Source: 55-13 sp964501275 (GTDB taxonomy: Bacteria > Armatimonadota > Fimbriimonadia > Fimbriimonadales > Fimbriimonadaceae). From it: 64,000 bases of DNA. The notes below the pieces were generated by a model, which did not search any database, was not told the DNA's origin, and worked only from the letters and a program-made list of their open reading frames with translations. The translations under genes were made by a program, and so were the position numbers. Location: positions 62,001 to 126,000 of the forward strand of contig CAZCSP010000004.1 in NCBI GenBank assembly GCA_964501275.1. Direction: 5' to 3'. Of the stretch, positions 49,205-57,943 are shown piece after piece (position 1 is the stretch's first letter; every line of letters starts with the position of its first letter).

Positions 49205-50095
49205 ATGCGCAAACTCGTTTCTCTTCTATTGGTCTCGGTTCTTGGTATTGGGATGGCGGTTCCTGGGGCTGTGATGCCTCAGAAGAAGCTCAAGATGCGG
49301 ATTGCGGTGGAGCCGGTGAATTGGAGCGACCGGCAGTCGGTGGGGAGTTGGTATGTTCCCGCCGAGTTCAAGGCGGCGATCCACGAGAAGCTGCAGAAGA
49401 AGCTGGCCGATTCGGGCAAGGTGATCGTGGTCGAGTGGTCGGCGGTGGAAGAGGCCATTGAGAAGAAAGCCAAAGTCGTCCCGGCCCAAGTGCTGGTCAA
49501 GTCCCGGGTCACCGAGTTCGACATGAGCCAGGCGAGTTCGGGGGGCGGCGTCAATGTGGGTGGCATCGGCCGGGTGGGCGGCAATGTGACCGTCGGCAAG
49601 ATGGCCCTGAAGATGAAGCTGAGCAGTGTAGATACGGAGCAAGTGGTGGGCGAGAGCGACGCGGTGGGCAACGCCAGCAAGAGCGGCCTCCGGTTCGATG
49701 GCAATCACAGACTCGCCTTTGCCGACTACCAGTCCTTTGAAAGAAGCCCTCTCGGCGAAGCGACCTCCAAGGCGGTGGACGACGCAGCGAAAAAGATTCT
49801 CGCCCACCTGGAGAAAACCCCTTGGTCATGCCGGATTGCCGACTTCGACGCCGCCTCCAAAGAGATCACCTTGACCGCGGGCTCCGAGGCTGGGGTTTCG
49901 GTGGGCGACGTGTTCGAGGTCCACAAGGTGACGCGGACGGTGAAAGACGAGCAGACCGGAGAGGTGTTGGGCGTCCGAACCCAGAAGGTCGGCACAATCA
50001 AGGTGACCGAGGTTGATAAGCGGTTCGCCTTTGCGAAGATCGAGTCGGGCGAAGGGTTTGAGTCGGGGCTGTTGGTGAGGGAAGTTGAGAAGTAG
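49205..50095 (+). CDS. CsgG/FlgT-like secreted protein
   Basis: 296 residues from ATG 49205, which has an agcaaaggt ribosome-binding site and a signal peptide (RKLVSLLLVSVLGIGMAVPG). The first 200 residues have the CsgG-like pattern: VEWSAVEEAIEKKAKVVPAQ, VGKMALKMKLSSVDTEQVVG and ATSKAVDDAAKKILAHLEKT. The C-terminal 80 match the FlgT C-terminal-like domain: GSEAGVSVGDVFEVHKVTRT, EVLGVRTQKVGTIKVTEVDK. Probably periplasmic or outer-membrane associated. No curli genes are adjacent. Confidence 0.75.
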   Translation: MRKLVSLLLVSVLGIGMAVPGAVMPQKKLKMRIAVEPVNWSDRQSVGSWYVPAEFKAAIHEKLQKKLADSGKVIVVEWSAVEEAIEKKAKVVPAQVLVKSRVTEFDMSQASSGGGVNVGGIGRVGGNVTVGKMALKMKLSSVDTEQVVGESDAVGNASKSGLRFDGNHRLAFADYQSFERSPLGEATSKAVDDAAKKILAHLEKTPWSCRIADFDAASKEITLTAGSEAGVSVGDVFEVHKVTRTVKDEQTGEVLGVRTQKVGTIKVTEVDKRFAFAKIESGEGFESGLLVREVEK

Positions 50096-50153
50096 CCTCC
50101 CGATTCCGGTGTGAAGCGATAACAATGGCGGAATTCATCCGTCTTCAATAACG

Positions 50154-50633
50154 ATGTATCGAGTCGAGGTTCGGGGGACGGATTATGTGGCGCCTGATTT
50201 GGCGACGCTTCAGCAGTGGGCTTCAGAGGGGCGCATCCTTCCCGAGACCTTGGTCTGGATCGAGGCGGAGCAAAATCACCGCCCGGCTTCCCAGATCCTG
50301 GGGTTGGTCGTCAATCCGCCCGCCGTCCAAAACTTCCAGCGGCCTCCTAGCTATGGAGAGTCCAACTATATACGAGGCGACTTCGGTCCGGCTCCGCCCA
50401 ATCACTTGGTCTGGGCAATCCTCACGACCGTGATGTGTTGCGTTCCGTTTGGCATCGCCTCCATCGTGTACGCGGCAAGGGTGGACAGCCTCTACAATCG
50501 AGGCGACTATCAGGGCGCGCTCGAAGCCTCGAATAAGGCCAAAACCTGGGCGATAGCGTCGGCCTCCGTCGGCTTGATTTTCAGTTGCCTCTACGCCATT
50601 CTGGTGTTCAGTGCGGGCGGTCTCAATTTCTGA
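50154..50633 (+). CDS. GYF_2/CD225 (dispanin-like) membrane protein
   Basis: 159 residues. The N-terminal 55 (VEVRGTDYVAPDLATLQQWA, EGRILPETLVWIEAEQ) resemble a GYF_2/DUF4339 domain. The C-terminal half is a CD225/dispanin-type double helix: LVWAILTTVMCCVPFGIASI, VYAARVDSLYNRGDYQGALE and TWAIASASVGLIFSCLYAIL. Dispanin-like proteins are small membrane proteins of mostly unknown bacterial function. A 26-bp gap separates it from the next small gene. Confidence 0.82.
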   Translation: MYRVEVRGTDYVAPDLATLQQWASEGRILPETLVWIEAEQNHRPASQILGLVVNPPAVQNFQRPPSYGESNYIRGDFGPAPPNHLVWAILTTVMCCVPFGIASIVYAARVDSLYNRGDYQGALEASNKAKTWAIASASVGLIFSCLYAILVFSAGGLNF

Positions 50634-50659
50634 CCCCAGTTTCGCGCTATGATTGCGCT

Positions 50660-50848
50660 ATGGAACTGCTTGCTGATTTGATTGGAAAAAAGGTCACTTT
50701 GCTGACGGAGATGGGCGATGTCGAGCGTCAGGAGATCGGCGTCTTGGAAGATGCCAAGGGCCATTGGGTCAGGGTGGCCAAGGACAATGGCGAACACGTC
50801 TATTACAGCGTCTACCTGATCCGCTCCATCCGGCAATTTGGGAAGTAG
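50660..50848 (+). CDS. Small hypothetical protein, beta-rich
   Basis: 62 residues from ATG 50660 (MELLADLIGKKVTLLTEMGD). The pattern of five short strands (VERQEIGVLEDAKGHWVRVA, VYYSVYLIRSIRQFG) suggests an SH3/Sm-like barrel. An in-frame start at 50585 would overlap the previous gene. It lies 24 bp before surE and may be co-transcribed with it. Confidence 0.6.
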   Translation: MELLADLIGKKVTLLTEMGDVERQEIGVLEDAKGHWVRVAKDNGEHVYYSVYLIRSIRQFGK

Positions 50849-50872
50849 CCAGGCGGTAATCTAGGCCGCCCT

Positions 50873-51649
50873 ATGCGAATCCTCATTACCAACGACGACG
50901 GCATCCACGCGCCCGGCCTTGTCCCCCTAGTGCGCATCGCTCGGCAACATGGCGAGGTTAAGATCGTCGCGCCGGATCGGGAGAGGTCGGCCTGTGGGCA
51001 CTCGATGACCATGCGCGACCCTTTGCGCGTGACCCCCGTGGACTACGATGGCCTGGAGGCTTACCATGTGAACGGGGTGCCGGTCGATTGTGTGAACGTC
51101 GGGCTGACCGTGGGGTGGCCGGACGGGTGCGATCTGGTGCTGAGCGGGATCAACAACGGACCCAATCTGGGCTTCGACGTGACCTATTCTGGAACCGTGG
51201 CAGGGGCAATGGAGGGGGCCATCAACGGCATCCGCTCCATCGCCCTGAGCATGGCGGTCTTCGTCACGGAGGCGCCTCTGCACTTCGAGACCGGCGAGCG
51301 GTGGCTGGAGGAGAACTGGGACCTCATCGTCAACGCCCCCGCCAAGCCCCTGACCTTCCTCAATGTGAACGTCCCGGCGATCGACTACCAGGAGCTGAGG
51401 GGCAACCGGGTCTGCGGGATGGGGAAGCGGGTGTACAAGGACCGAGTCGAGTTCCGAGAAGACCCCTGGGGCCGCCCCTACTACTGGCAGGGCGGCGTGG
51501 TGGTGATGGACCCGGACACCCAACCCGGAACAGACGTGGAGGCGGTCAGTCAAGGCTTCGTCTCCATCACCCCGGTCAGCTTGGATTGGACCGACCACGC
51601 CCATGCGGAGGTTTTGAAAGCGCACTTGGCAGTAGGGAAGTTCGCATAG
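50873..51649 (+). CDS. surE: 5'/3'-nucleotidase SurE
   Basis: 258 residues, standard length. Metal-binding motif MRILITNDDGIHAPGLVPLV, then APDRERSACGHSMT, VDCVNVGLTVGWPDGCDLVL, and the second site SGINNGPNLGFDVTYSGTVA. SurE removes phosphate from nucleoside 5'- and 3'-monophosphates, and often acts in stationary phase. The start ATG 50873 follows a weak ribosome-binding site. Confidence 0.95.
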   Translation: MRILITNDDGIHAPGLVPLVRIARQHGEVKIVAPDRERSACGHSMTMRDPLRVTPVDYDGLEAYHVNGVPVDCVNVGLTVGWPDGCDLVLSGINNGPNLGFDVTYSGTVAGAMEGAINGIRSIALSMAVFVTEAPLHFETGERWLEENWDLIVNAPAKPLTFLNVNVPAIDYQELRGNRVCGMGKRVYKDRVEFREDPWGRPYYWQGGVVVMDPDTQPGTDVEAVSQGFVSITPVSLDWTDHAHAEVLKAHLAVGKFA

Positions 51650-51688
51650 AGCCGACGCGAAGCGTGTAATCGCGGCGACTCTTTACTT

Positions 51689-51936
51689 AGAGCTTGTGTG
51701 TAAATTCGCTCTAGCTTCAGTACGGCGTCATCCTGAGCGAGCCAGAAGGAGTCTGTAGCTTCGCCGTTTGCTTGTCGCGAGTCGAAGGACCTCACCGGTC
51801 TGTAGATTCATTTCAACCTACATGCGGGTGAGGTGGTTCGACTTCGCGGCATAGAACGCTCTGAGCAACAGAACGCGCGGGCCGCTCTCGCTCACCATGA
51901 CGCTGTACTACAAGCTTGAATTTACATACAGGCTCT
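51689..51936. repeat. 248-bp palindromic element with imperfect terminal repeats
   Basis: agagcttgtgtgtaaattc (51689-51707) is inverted, with two mismatches, at 51918-51936. Nested inside are cgtcatcctgagcgagcc against gctctcgctcaccatgacg and gtcgaaggacctcacc against ggtgaggtggttcgac. The phrase gtcatcctgagcga is a well-known dispersed repeat in many bacteria. No reading frame. The spacer 51650-52023 contains nothing else. Confidence 0.75.
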
Positions 51937-52023
51937 TAGGCAGGAAGTCCCTCCTTGCCCGGAACCCAAAACGACCCGCATTTCTTATTCCGTAGGCCCG
52001 ATTGACCACGGGGTTAAACGAGA

Positions 52024-54117
52024 ATGAGAAATAGAACGAGAGGGATTTGTGTGGGGCTATGCGCTCTGCTTCTGACCGCCTTTGGCGCGGCGCAGGACAA
52101 CCGCCTGTCCGAGATCGCGGCGGCTTTGAAGGAAGGGAAGTCGGATGGGGCGGGACTGCTGACCGAGGCTGCCCGGCTTTGCGGCTTTGAAATATGGACG
52201 GAGGATCGGGCCAAGCTGATGGATTCGCTCGTCCAACCGGGACTTGGGCTGGCGGTGACGGATAAAGAGATCGCGGCCTACGCCGAGATGTATAAACGCG
52301 GCGACCGGATCGCGATGGCGGATTTGGTCGCCGGCTTTGAGGTGATCCACCAGGAGATCGGCGACGAGACCGCGATGTCGCTCTACATCGACCGCCTGGT
52401 TCGCAGGAATCTGTTTGAGGGCAAGAACGCTCCTCGCAATCTGGCGGCGTTCCTGCAGGACCTGGCCAGCACCCACGACGAACCGACCGACGTGCCCCTC
52501 AGCATGACCGCCAAGCTGGACTCGATCCAGGCTCTGCTGGTGATGCGGGTGATTTCGGAGGAGTTGGGTGGGGGGCTTCGCAAGGCGGCCCGCCAGAATC
52601 CCGATCTTTACGCCTCGGTCCGCCCCGTTCCTGTCCAGGACGACGCTCCGGTTTGGGCGCAGGACTCCTTTGCGGGCGGCATAACGGGGCTTTGGGAGAA
52701 GGTGGTGGAGAAGCTGGGACCGGGCGGTCAAAAGGTGACCAATGCGGTCGGCAAAGCCAACGCCCTCTCCGCGATCTCCAAGTTCATCATGACCTACAAG
52801 TTCCTGAAAGGAGAGATTCGCCTGGAAGGCCGCGGCCAACCCCTTATCCGAACCAAGGACTTCGACCCCGGAGACGAACGGACGACGGTTGCACGATTCT
52901 ATATCGACGGCACGGGAGTGACCGACTGGCTGAAGGACAACCGCAAGTATTTCAACGTCCTGGGCCTGGAACTCGACCTGCCCCGAAGCGGCCCCCTCTC
53001 AAAGGTAGAGACCTTTTGGGAAGTGAGCCAGAGTCGCAAGTATGCGACCAAGCAACTCATCCAGGCCGTGCGCGGCACCACCGACCTCGCTCGCCTGAAG
53101 ACCAACGCCGACGGAGAAGCGCGAGTCACCTGGGAGGGGAAGCCACAGCCCAAGAAGATCGACCCCAAGAAGGCTTTGCCCGTGATGAAGTCCGTCTGGA
53201 TCACCGTCACACCCCAGGTGAAGTCCGTTGAGATGAAGCAGGACTTGGTGGACGCGGTGATGGGTGCGATCGGCATCCGAAGCGGCCCTATTGGCGCGAT
53301 CACCCCGATCATGGAGATGCTCTATCGCATGAAGTGGCACTCGCCCGCCCACTTTGAACTTCAAGTGCGCGACTGGGTGGAGGGTGAGACCTATGGGCAG
53401 TTGACGATGGAGGCCAAGGGAAGCGGCTTCCGCTACTCGCGAGAGAACACGGTCAAGATGTCCATCGACCACACCTTCACGATCAGCGACTTCGAGATGC
53501 AGGTAATTGGGGGAGAACAACTGCCCGCCTTCGATCCTGAGCTGATTAAGAAGATGCCGCCCGATGTGCGTAAACAGATGGAAGCGGGCATGAAACAGAT
53601 GGAGGAGTTGGCCAAGAAGCGACAGTTCAACGGTATCGGGCCAGGAACCGGGACGCTCACCATCAACGACACCAGCCTGCGGCAGTATCTTGAGATCTCC
53701 TGCGGGGAGTCGGTAGTGGAGATCGACGAGGCATGGCGGGGTTCGGAGACGAAAGCCTTGGAAGCCTATCGAAGCCTGTACACTTTCTCGGTTGCGGCTA
53801 ATCTGGAGGCGAAGACGGCCACCTTGATTTTTGGAGGCCAAATCCAGGGTCGACACACCTATCGCGTCGGAGGGAAGTCGGGGAGCGATGAGACCAAGCT
53901 CAGCTTCATGGATCGCATTACCCTGGCTCCTGGGTCGGTGGACAAGAGTGGCGCACTGATCCTGCCTTTGAAGGAGACCCCACTTCCGGGGCAAAATGCC
54001 AGCAACTACTACGGCGCCGCCACGATCAAGTTCACCTTTGGCCCGAACAACATGTTCACCGGCAGCATGATCGTCTCCTACTCCGTGACCCGCAAGCACC
54101 CGCCGAAAGACGATTAG
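52024..54117 (+). CDS. Large secreted hypothetical protein
   Basis: 697 residues. Signal peptide MRNRTRGICVGLCALLLTAF, cleaved near GAAQD. An alpha-helical N-terminal third (KLDSIQALLVMRVISEELGG) is followed by beta-rich segments (TVARFYIDGTGVTDWLKDN, SMDHTFTISDFEMQVIGGEQ-like) and a C-terminal barrel-like stretch. A PPDVRKQMEAGMKQMEELAK coiled segment is visible around residue 520. No family recognised. It is followed 23 bp later by an NTF2-like gene on the same strand. Confidence 0.65.
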   Translation: MRNRTRGICVGLCALLLTAFGAAQDNRLSEIAAALKEGKSDGAGLLTEAARLCGFEIWTEDRAKLMDSLVQPGLGLAVTDKEIAAYAEMYKRGDRIAMADLVAGFEVIHQEIGDETAMSLYIDRLVRRNLFEGKNAPRNLAAFLQDLASTHDEPTDVPLSMTAKLDSIQALLVMRVISEELGGGLRKAARQNPDLYASVRPVPVQDDAPVWAQDSFAGGITGLWEKVVEKLGPGGQKVTNAVGKANALSAISKFIMTYKFLKGEIRLEGRGQPLIRTKDFDPGDERTTVARFYIDGTGVTDWLKDNRKYFNVLGLELDLPRSGPLSKVETFWEVSQSRKYATKQLIQAVRGTTDLARLKTNADGEARVTWEGKPQPKKIDPKKALPVMKSVWITVTPQVKSVEMKQDLVDAVMGAIGIRSGPIGAITPIMEMLYRMKWHSPAHFELQVRDWVEGETYGQLTMEAKGSGFRYSRENTVKMSIDHTFTISDFEMQVIGGEQLPAFDPELIKKMPPDVRKQMEAGMKQMEELAKKRQFNGIGPGTGTLTINDTSLRQYLEISCGESVVEIDEAWRGSETKALEAYRSLYTFSVAANLEAKTATLIFGGQIQGRHTYRVGGKSGSDETKLSFMDRITLAPGSVDKSGALILPLKETPLPGQNASNYYGAATIKFTFGPNNMFTGSMIVSYSVTRKHPPKDD

Positions 54118-54140
54118 GGGCTTGCGGGCCATAATGGGGC

Positions 54141-54626
54141 ATGGGCTATCGAACCCTTTCCCTTCTTCTGCTTCTGACTCCCTGCCTCGTTTTTGCCTCG
54201 AAGGCGGATGAGGCGGCGATTCGGAAGCAGCTGAAGGCGAAGGGAGCCGCGTTTGCACAAGGGGATGCCAAGCGGCTGGCGGCCACCGACCTTCCCACCT
54301 TCCACGCCATCACCTTCGATGGGAAGCCCATCTCCAGTAGCCAGATCAAGGAGCATATCGCCTGGAGGTTCAAGAATCAGACTCAATCCAAGCGCGAGGA
54401 GCGGCCGCTGTCGTTCAAGTTCCTTAAAGACCGCGCCGAGGTAAAGCTGACCATCTTTGACGACTATGTCACCAAGAATGCGCAAGGCATTCTCACCCGC
54501 TCCGTACGGCGAGAGCACGGGATCAGCACTTGGCTCAAAACGCCGCAAGGCTGGAAGCAGGCCAAGCTGCAATTTACCAAAGTCGAATGGGTGGATGAGA
54601 AAGGGAAGTGGCAAAGTCGGCCTTAG
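54141..54626 (+). CDS. Secreted NTF2-like (SnoaL/DUF4440-type) protein
   Basis: 161 residues with signal peptide (MGYRTLSLLLLLTPCLVFAS). The mature part has an NTF2-like plan: helix DEAAIRKQLKAKGAAFAQGD, TFHAITFDGKPISSSQIKEH, and beta strands ending in WLKTPQGWKQAKLQFTKVEW. Ligand or catalytic role unknown. It overlaps the next gene by 19 bp. Confidence 0.75.
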   Translation: MGYRTLSLLLLLTPCLVFASKADEAAIRKQLKAKGAAFAQGDAKRLAATDLPTFHAITFDGKPISSSQIKEHIAWRFKNQTQSKREERPLSFKFLKDRAEVKLTIFDDYVTKNAQGILTRSVRREHGISTWLKTPQGWKQAKLQFTKVEWVDEKGKWQSRP

Positions 54627-54940
54627 ACAATGTACGTAAACAGATGACTATGGACAGAGATATTCTCGGCAAGTTGCGAGTGGTGGGGTACATCGAGGGC
54701 GTTTCCTTCCTGGTCCTTCTCTTGGTGGCGATGCCGCTGAAGTATCTTGCAGGACAGGCGGATGCGGTTCGGATCGTTGGCACGGCCCATGGGTTCCTAT
54801 GGGTTGCCTATCTGGTAGTCCTTTTCCTTGCTTGGCGTGCCATGCGATGGCCGATCTCGACCGCGATCCAGGGTTTGGTGGCGTCGGTTCTTCCGCTTGG
54901 CCCTTGGTGGTTCGACGCCAGTTTAAGGAAGTCGGCCTGA
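54608..54940 (+). CDS. DUF3817 membrane protein
   Basis: 110 residues from GTG 54608; ATG 54644 (MTMDRDILGK) is an alternative that avoids overlap with the preceding gene. Typical DUF3817 sequence: LRVVGYIEGVSFLVLLLVAM, PLKYLAGQADAVRIVGTAHG and VASVLPLGPWWFDASLRK. Three membrane helices. The domain also occurs fused to transporters; function unknown. Confidence 0.85.
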   Translation: MAKSALDNVRKQMTMDRDILGKLRVVGYIEGVSFLVLLLVAMPLKYLAGQADAVRIVGTAHGFLWVAYLVVLFLAWRAMRWPISTAIQGLVASVLPLGPWWFDASLRKSA

Positions 54941-54965
54941 CTCCTGCCGCAAAGTGCGGCAGGAG
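54941..54965. terminator. Bidirectional terminator-like hairpin
   Basis: CTCCTGCCGC (54941-54950) pairs perfectly with GCGGCAGGAG (54956-54965) around AAAGT. It starts at the DUF3817 stop and faces the next, convergent gene. No clear T-run. Confidence 0.65.
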
Positions 54966-54974
54966 TTCTGAAGC

Positions 54975-56069
54975 CTAGCGCATCTTCTTGCCACCCAGCA
55001 TGAGCGAGAGGGTGGTCTTAGTCTGGATGCGGGGCAGAGGCTGGGCTTTGTCCAGCGCCGTGCCCGGACCGAAGCCTGCCATATTTAGCATTGCCATGTC
55101 CGCGTTTTGGAAGATGCCCGCGGGAATGGATACCTTGGCCGTGTTTCCGGGCATGAAGATCGTCTTCTGAACGTTCTCCCGAACCTCCGCCATCTGCAGG
55201 AAGCCCATATCACCCATCATGCTATCGACATAGACTTCTGAGGAGCTCCAAAGGACCAGGGTGTTCTTGCCCTCCATGCCCATCGCCCAACCGTAGAGTC
55301 CCAGGGCATGGGGGATTTCGTTCCAATTGAGGGTGATCGCTTTTTTCAGGTCGACGTTCTTCTCCAGATTGGGCGAAGTGATCTGAAGCGGGGCCAAGAA
55401 GTCCACGTGGGACGGGGCCTCGATCTCCACATTGCCGGTGTAGTTGGTGGTGAGGGCATAGTTGCCGACCAAGGAAGCGGTCGGGTCGATCTGACCGGGT
55501 TGCTTTTCCGTGGGCCAGTAGCCGGTCGTCCAGTTTGGCTTGTAGAAGTAGGAGTTGCCCCGACTGGTCTCCCGAGCCCGGTTCTTCATGCCTTCCTTAT
55601 ACTCGGGCGCGATGTCCGACCACTTGATCACCTTTGGCTGACCTTCACGAACGGTCTCCGAGGAGCCCCAGTAAATCTTGAGAGTGAAATCCGGATTGGA
55701 ATCGGGATCGAAGTCCTTGACTTTGTCGGTGCTCCCCGTCGCACCGGGCTCGGGTCGGTAGAGTTCCAGGTCCAACTTGGCTCCCTGCTTCAACCCGGCG
55801 GGTGGGGCAATGGAGGCGGTGGCGTTTGCCGGAGCGAGCGTGGGGGACCATAGGCGAACATTCAGTGTTCGGGCTGGCGAGCCAGAATACATCATCACCT
55901 CGGCCGGGAGTTTAAAGCCCGGCGGCATGTCTTTCAGGTCTATAACCGGCATACCGGCCATCCGGGCTACCTTGGTCTCGGCGAGGATGGCGAGATAGGC
56001 CTGCTCTTGCTGAAGCGCGGGCGCCATCATGACGCCCGCCAATATGGTTGCTACAAGTTGCTTTATCAT
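54975..56069 (-). CDS. Secreted hypothetical protein
   Basis: 364 residues with signal peptide (MIKQLVATILAGVMMAPALQ). A Pro-rich middle and alternating beta strands (PARTLNVRLWSPTLAPANAT, VEIEAPSHVDFLAPLQITSP, LNWNEIPHALGLYGWAMGME) suggest beta-sandwich domains; the last fits a carbohydrate-binding or Ig-like module, but I cannot name a family. It has its own promoter region upstream, between it and the next minus-strand gene. Confidence 0.6.
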   Translation of the reverse strand: MIKQLVATILAGVMMAPALQQEQAYLAILAETKVARMAGMPVIDLKDMPPGFKLPAEVMMYSGSPARTLNVRLWSPTLAPANATASIAPPAGLKQGAKLDLELYRPEPGATGSTDKVKDFDPDSNPDFTLKIYWGSSETVREGQPKVIKWSDIAPEYKEGMKNRARETSRGNSYFYKPNWTTGYWPTEKQPGQIDPTASLVGNYALTTNYTGNVEIEAPSHVDFLAPLQITSPNLEKNVDLKKAITLNWNEIPHALGLYGWAMGMEGKNTLVLWSSSEVYVDSMMGDMGFLQMAEVRENVQKTIFMPGNTAKVSIPAGIFQNADMAMLNMAGFGPGTALDKAQPLPRIQTKTTLSLMLGGKKMR

Positions 56070-56103
56070 AATTGTCTCCTGTTTGATGCCAATTCAAATT
56101 GTA

Positions 56104-56862
56104 CTAGTTCAAACTCGCCGCCCAGTTGGCCAGTCGGCGGGAATCGGCCAGTAGCCGGTTATAGCCTTCATCCTTCAGCCGACCTGTCGCGGTCACCACC
56201 AGCTTGTCGCCTGCCAGCACGAAGTCGTAAAGGCGGCTTTTGAGAAGGATGCGCTCGATGTCGGGAGGCAGGTGGGAAAGCAGTTGCCAGTCGTCGGCGT
56301 AGATGTAGAAGTTGTCGTCGATCTCCTTTTTGCCGGTTTTGATGTCGTCCCGGCTCAGCCCGTCCCTCCATGCGTGCCTTCGGAGCGCGGTGTATGGCTT
56401 GATTCGGTCGAAGTCGAAGGCGACCACGCTGAAGTGGTGCTCGACGGAGTGCTTGCCGCTTCCGGTGATGTAGCGCGATTCGAAGACTCTGGTTGGCAAC
56501 TGGTCCAGATACCCTTCCAGGATGTGCATCGCCATGGCGTGGTTCATTTGAAAGATGCCGACATAGGGATACTCCCGCAACACCGCCATGCCGATGTCGG
56601 AATCGGTGTAGCCCAGCCCCCGCCTACGCTTATCCTTAGTGTCCAAGAGCTTCAAGCCAAAACGGGCGCCCCAATCTTGGCGACGGCGGCTACGCCGCTG
56701 GTGCACCCACGCGCCCAGCGTGAAGATGATGGCGAAGAAGATAGTACCGGCGATGAGGGAGTAGCCAAGGAAAGCCGCCACCGCCCACCCTTCGCCATAC
56801 TTGCGCATGATGTCGTCGGGTGAGAACTGGAGGAACAGGGATGTTGCCATCATGGTTTTCAT
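56104..56862 (-). CDS. Membrane-anchored hypothetical protein
   Basis: 252 residues. One strong membrane helix near the N-terminus (AAFLGYSLIAGTIFFAIIFT), a basic linker (HQRRSRRRQDWG), then a cytoplasmic domain with SVEHHFSVVAFDFDRIKPYT and a C-terminal PDIERILLKSRLYDFVLAGD. It resembles DUF3137-type membrane proteins in outline. Unknown function. Confidence 0.55.
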   Translation of the reverse strand: MKTMMATSLFLQFSPDDIMRKYGEGWAVAAFLGYSLIAGTIFFAIIFTLGAWVHQRRSRRRQDWGARFGLKLLDTKDKRRRGLGYTDSDIGMAVLREYPYVGIFQMNHAMAMHILEGYLDQLPTRVFESRYITGSGKHSVEHHFSVVAFDFDRIKPYTALRRHAWRDGLSRDDIKTGKKEIDDNFYIYADDWQLLSHLPPDIERILLKSRLYDFVLAGDKLVVTATGRLKDEGYNRLLADSRRLANWAASLN

Positions 56863-56916
56863 GCGCCGATCAAGTATACAGAGTGGCAGGTGTGCCGAAC
56901 CATAACTTTTGTGGGT

Positions 56917-57561
56917 TCACTTGTAGTCTCTCGGTGGCAATCCCATCAGGCCGCGGCTGGCAGACCGAAGCGGTTGGAACTCAGGACACTCTTCGGCATA
57001 GGCTCGGATTGCATAGTCCAAAGCAATCGCCGATGCTGTGACGACGTTAAGCGACTGCACCAGTCCGTACAGGGGAATGGCGATGGAGAAGTCGCATTGC
57101 TCCTCAATCTCCGGAGGAACTCCTGCATTTTCCTCGCCAATTAGGATCGCCAGCGGGAACTTCCACGGGGCTTGGGCGACGTCTACGGCCCGGTCCGAGA
57201 GAGTGAGAGCGGCCAGATTGTAGCCATCCTGCCGGGCTTCTGCAATCGCCGTCTCCGCCGGGACCCATCGCCACGGCTGCCAGCCTTTGGTGCCTCGATT
57301 GGCGGCGAAGTCGATGGCGCGGTCAGGCTCTTGGGACAGGTCCACGCGTTCGATTCGGTAGGCGTCGGCGATCCGCGTCATCCCCCCGTGGTTCACCGCC
57401 TTTCCCAAGGGGAGGACGATCAGGCGGATGGGTGCGCGGGGGATCTGGGCATAGACTTCGCGCAAACCGGGATCACTTGCCGCTTTACCGCCCTCGTTCC
57501 AGGCTTCATCGAGCGCTGCCTGCATCCGTCGCTGTCGCTCTTTCCAACCGATCATGGGCAT
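56917..57561 (-). CDS. TrmH/SpoU-family RNA 2'-O-methyltransferase
   Basis: 214 residues. Motif 1 NHGGMTRIADAYRIERV (Asn and Arg near residue 57), motif 2 LAILIGEENAGVPPEIEEQC and motif 3 IPLYGLVQSLNVVTASAIAL form the trefoil-knotted SAM site. The N-terminal 40 residues are diverged helices. The target nucleotide cannot be told; tRNA Gm18 or Cm32 and 23S rRNA sites are the family alternatives. Confidence 0.9.
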   Translation of the reverse strand: MPMIGWKERQRRMQAALDEAWNEGGKAASDPGLREVYAQIPRAPIRLIVLPLGKAVNHGGMTRIADAYRIERVDLSQEPDRAIDFAANRGTKGWQPWRWVPAETAIAEARQDGYNLAALTLSDRAVDVAQAPWKFPLAILIGEENAGVPPEIEEQCDFSIAIPLYGLVQSLNVVTASAIALDYAIRAYAEECPEFQPLRSASRGLMGLPPRDYK

Positions 57562-57666
57562 ACCAGCATTTTATGCAACCTGGCAATTTTGACGACTCGG
57601 TTGCCCCTTTGCAAGCCAAGGATTCCCGTACCAAGCGCGCATCGCCGTTTGGCCAAAGGTGCAGAG

Positions 57667-57882
57667 ATGGCCCGCAAGCAACTAAAGATCGTTCGACTTT
57701 TGGAACCCGAGCTTTGCCTCGAGTGCCGTTTTGCGCAGACCGCCGACGTTGAGGCGGAGAGCGGGGTGCATCAAAGAATGATCTACTGTCGCCGCCTGGA
57801 CTGTGACAACTGGGACATTGTCAACGCCGAGCCTGCCAAGAGCATGGAGATCGACGACTTCGGTCTGGATAACGCGGCTTGA
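57667..57882 (+). CDS. Small Cys-rich (zinc-ribbon-like) protein
   Basis: 71 residues from ATG 57667 with an aaaggtg ribosome-binding site; the longer frame upstream has no protein character. The region ELCLECRFA...MIYCRRLDC carries two cysteine pairs (CxxC and CxxxxC), consistent with one zinc. An acidic tail follows. Function unknown; possibly a small nucleic-acid-binding protein. Confidence 0.6.
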   Translation: MARKQLKIVRLLEPELCLECRFAQTADVEAESGVHQRMIYCRRLDCDNWDIVNAEPAKSMEIDDFGLDNAA

Positions 57883-57889
57883 GTGTGGG

Positions 57890-57943
57890 ATAGGACATAG
57901 AGGACGGATAGGTCCAATAAGTCTTATCTGTCCTATTATGCCG
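57890..57943. repeat. tgtccta-type palindrome
   Basis: gggataggacatagaggacg and gataggtcc face cttatctgtcctattatgcc. It occupies the gap between the small Cys-rich gene and the convergent DUF2071 gene. Confidence 0.55.
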
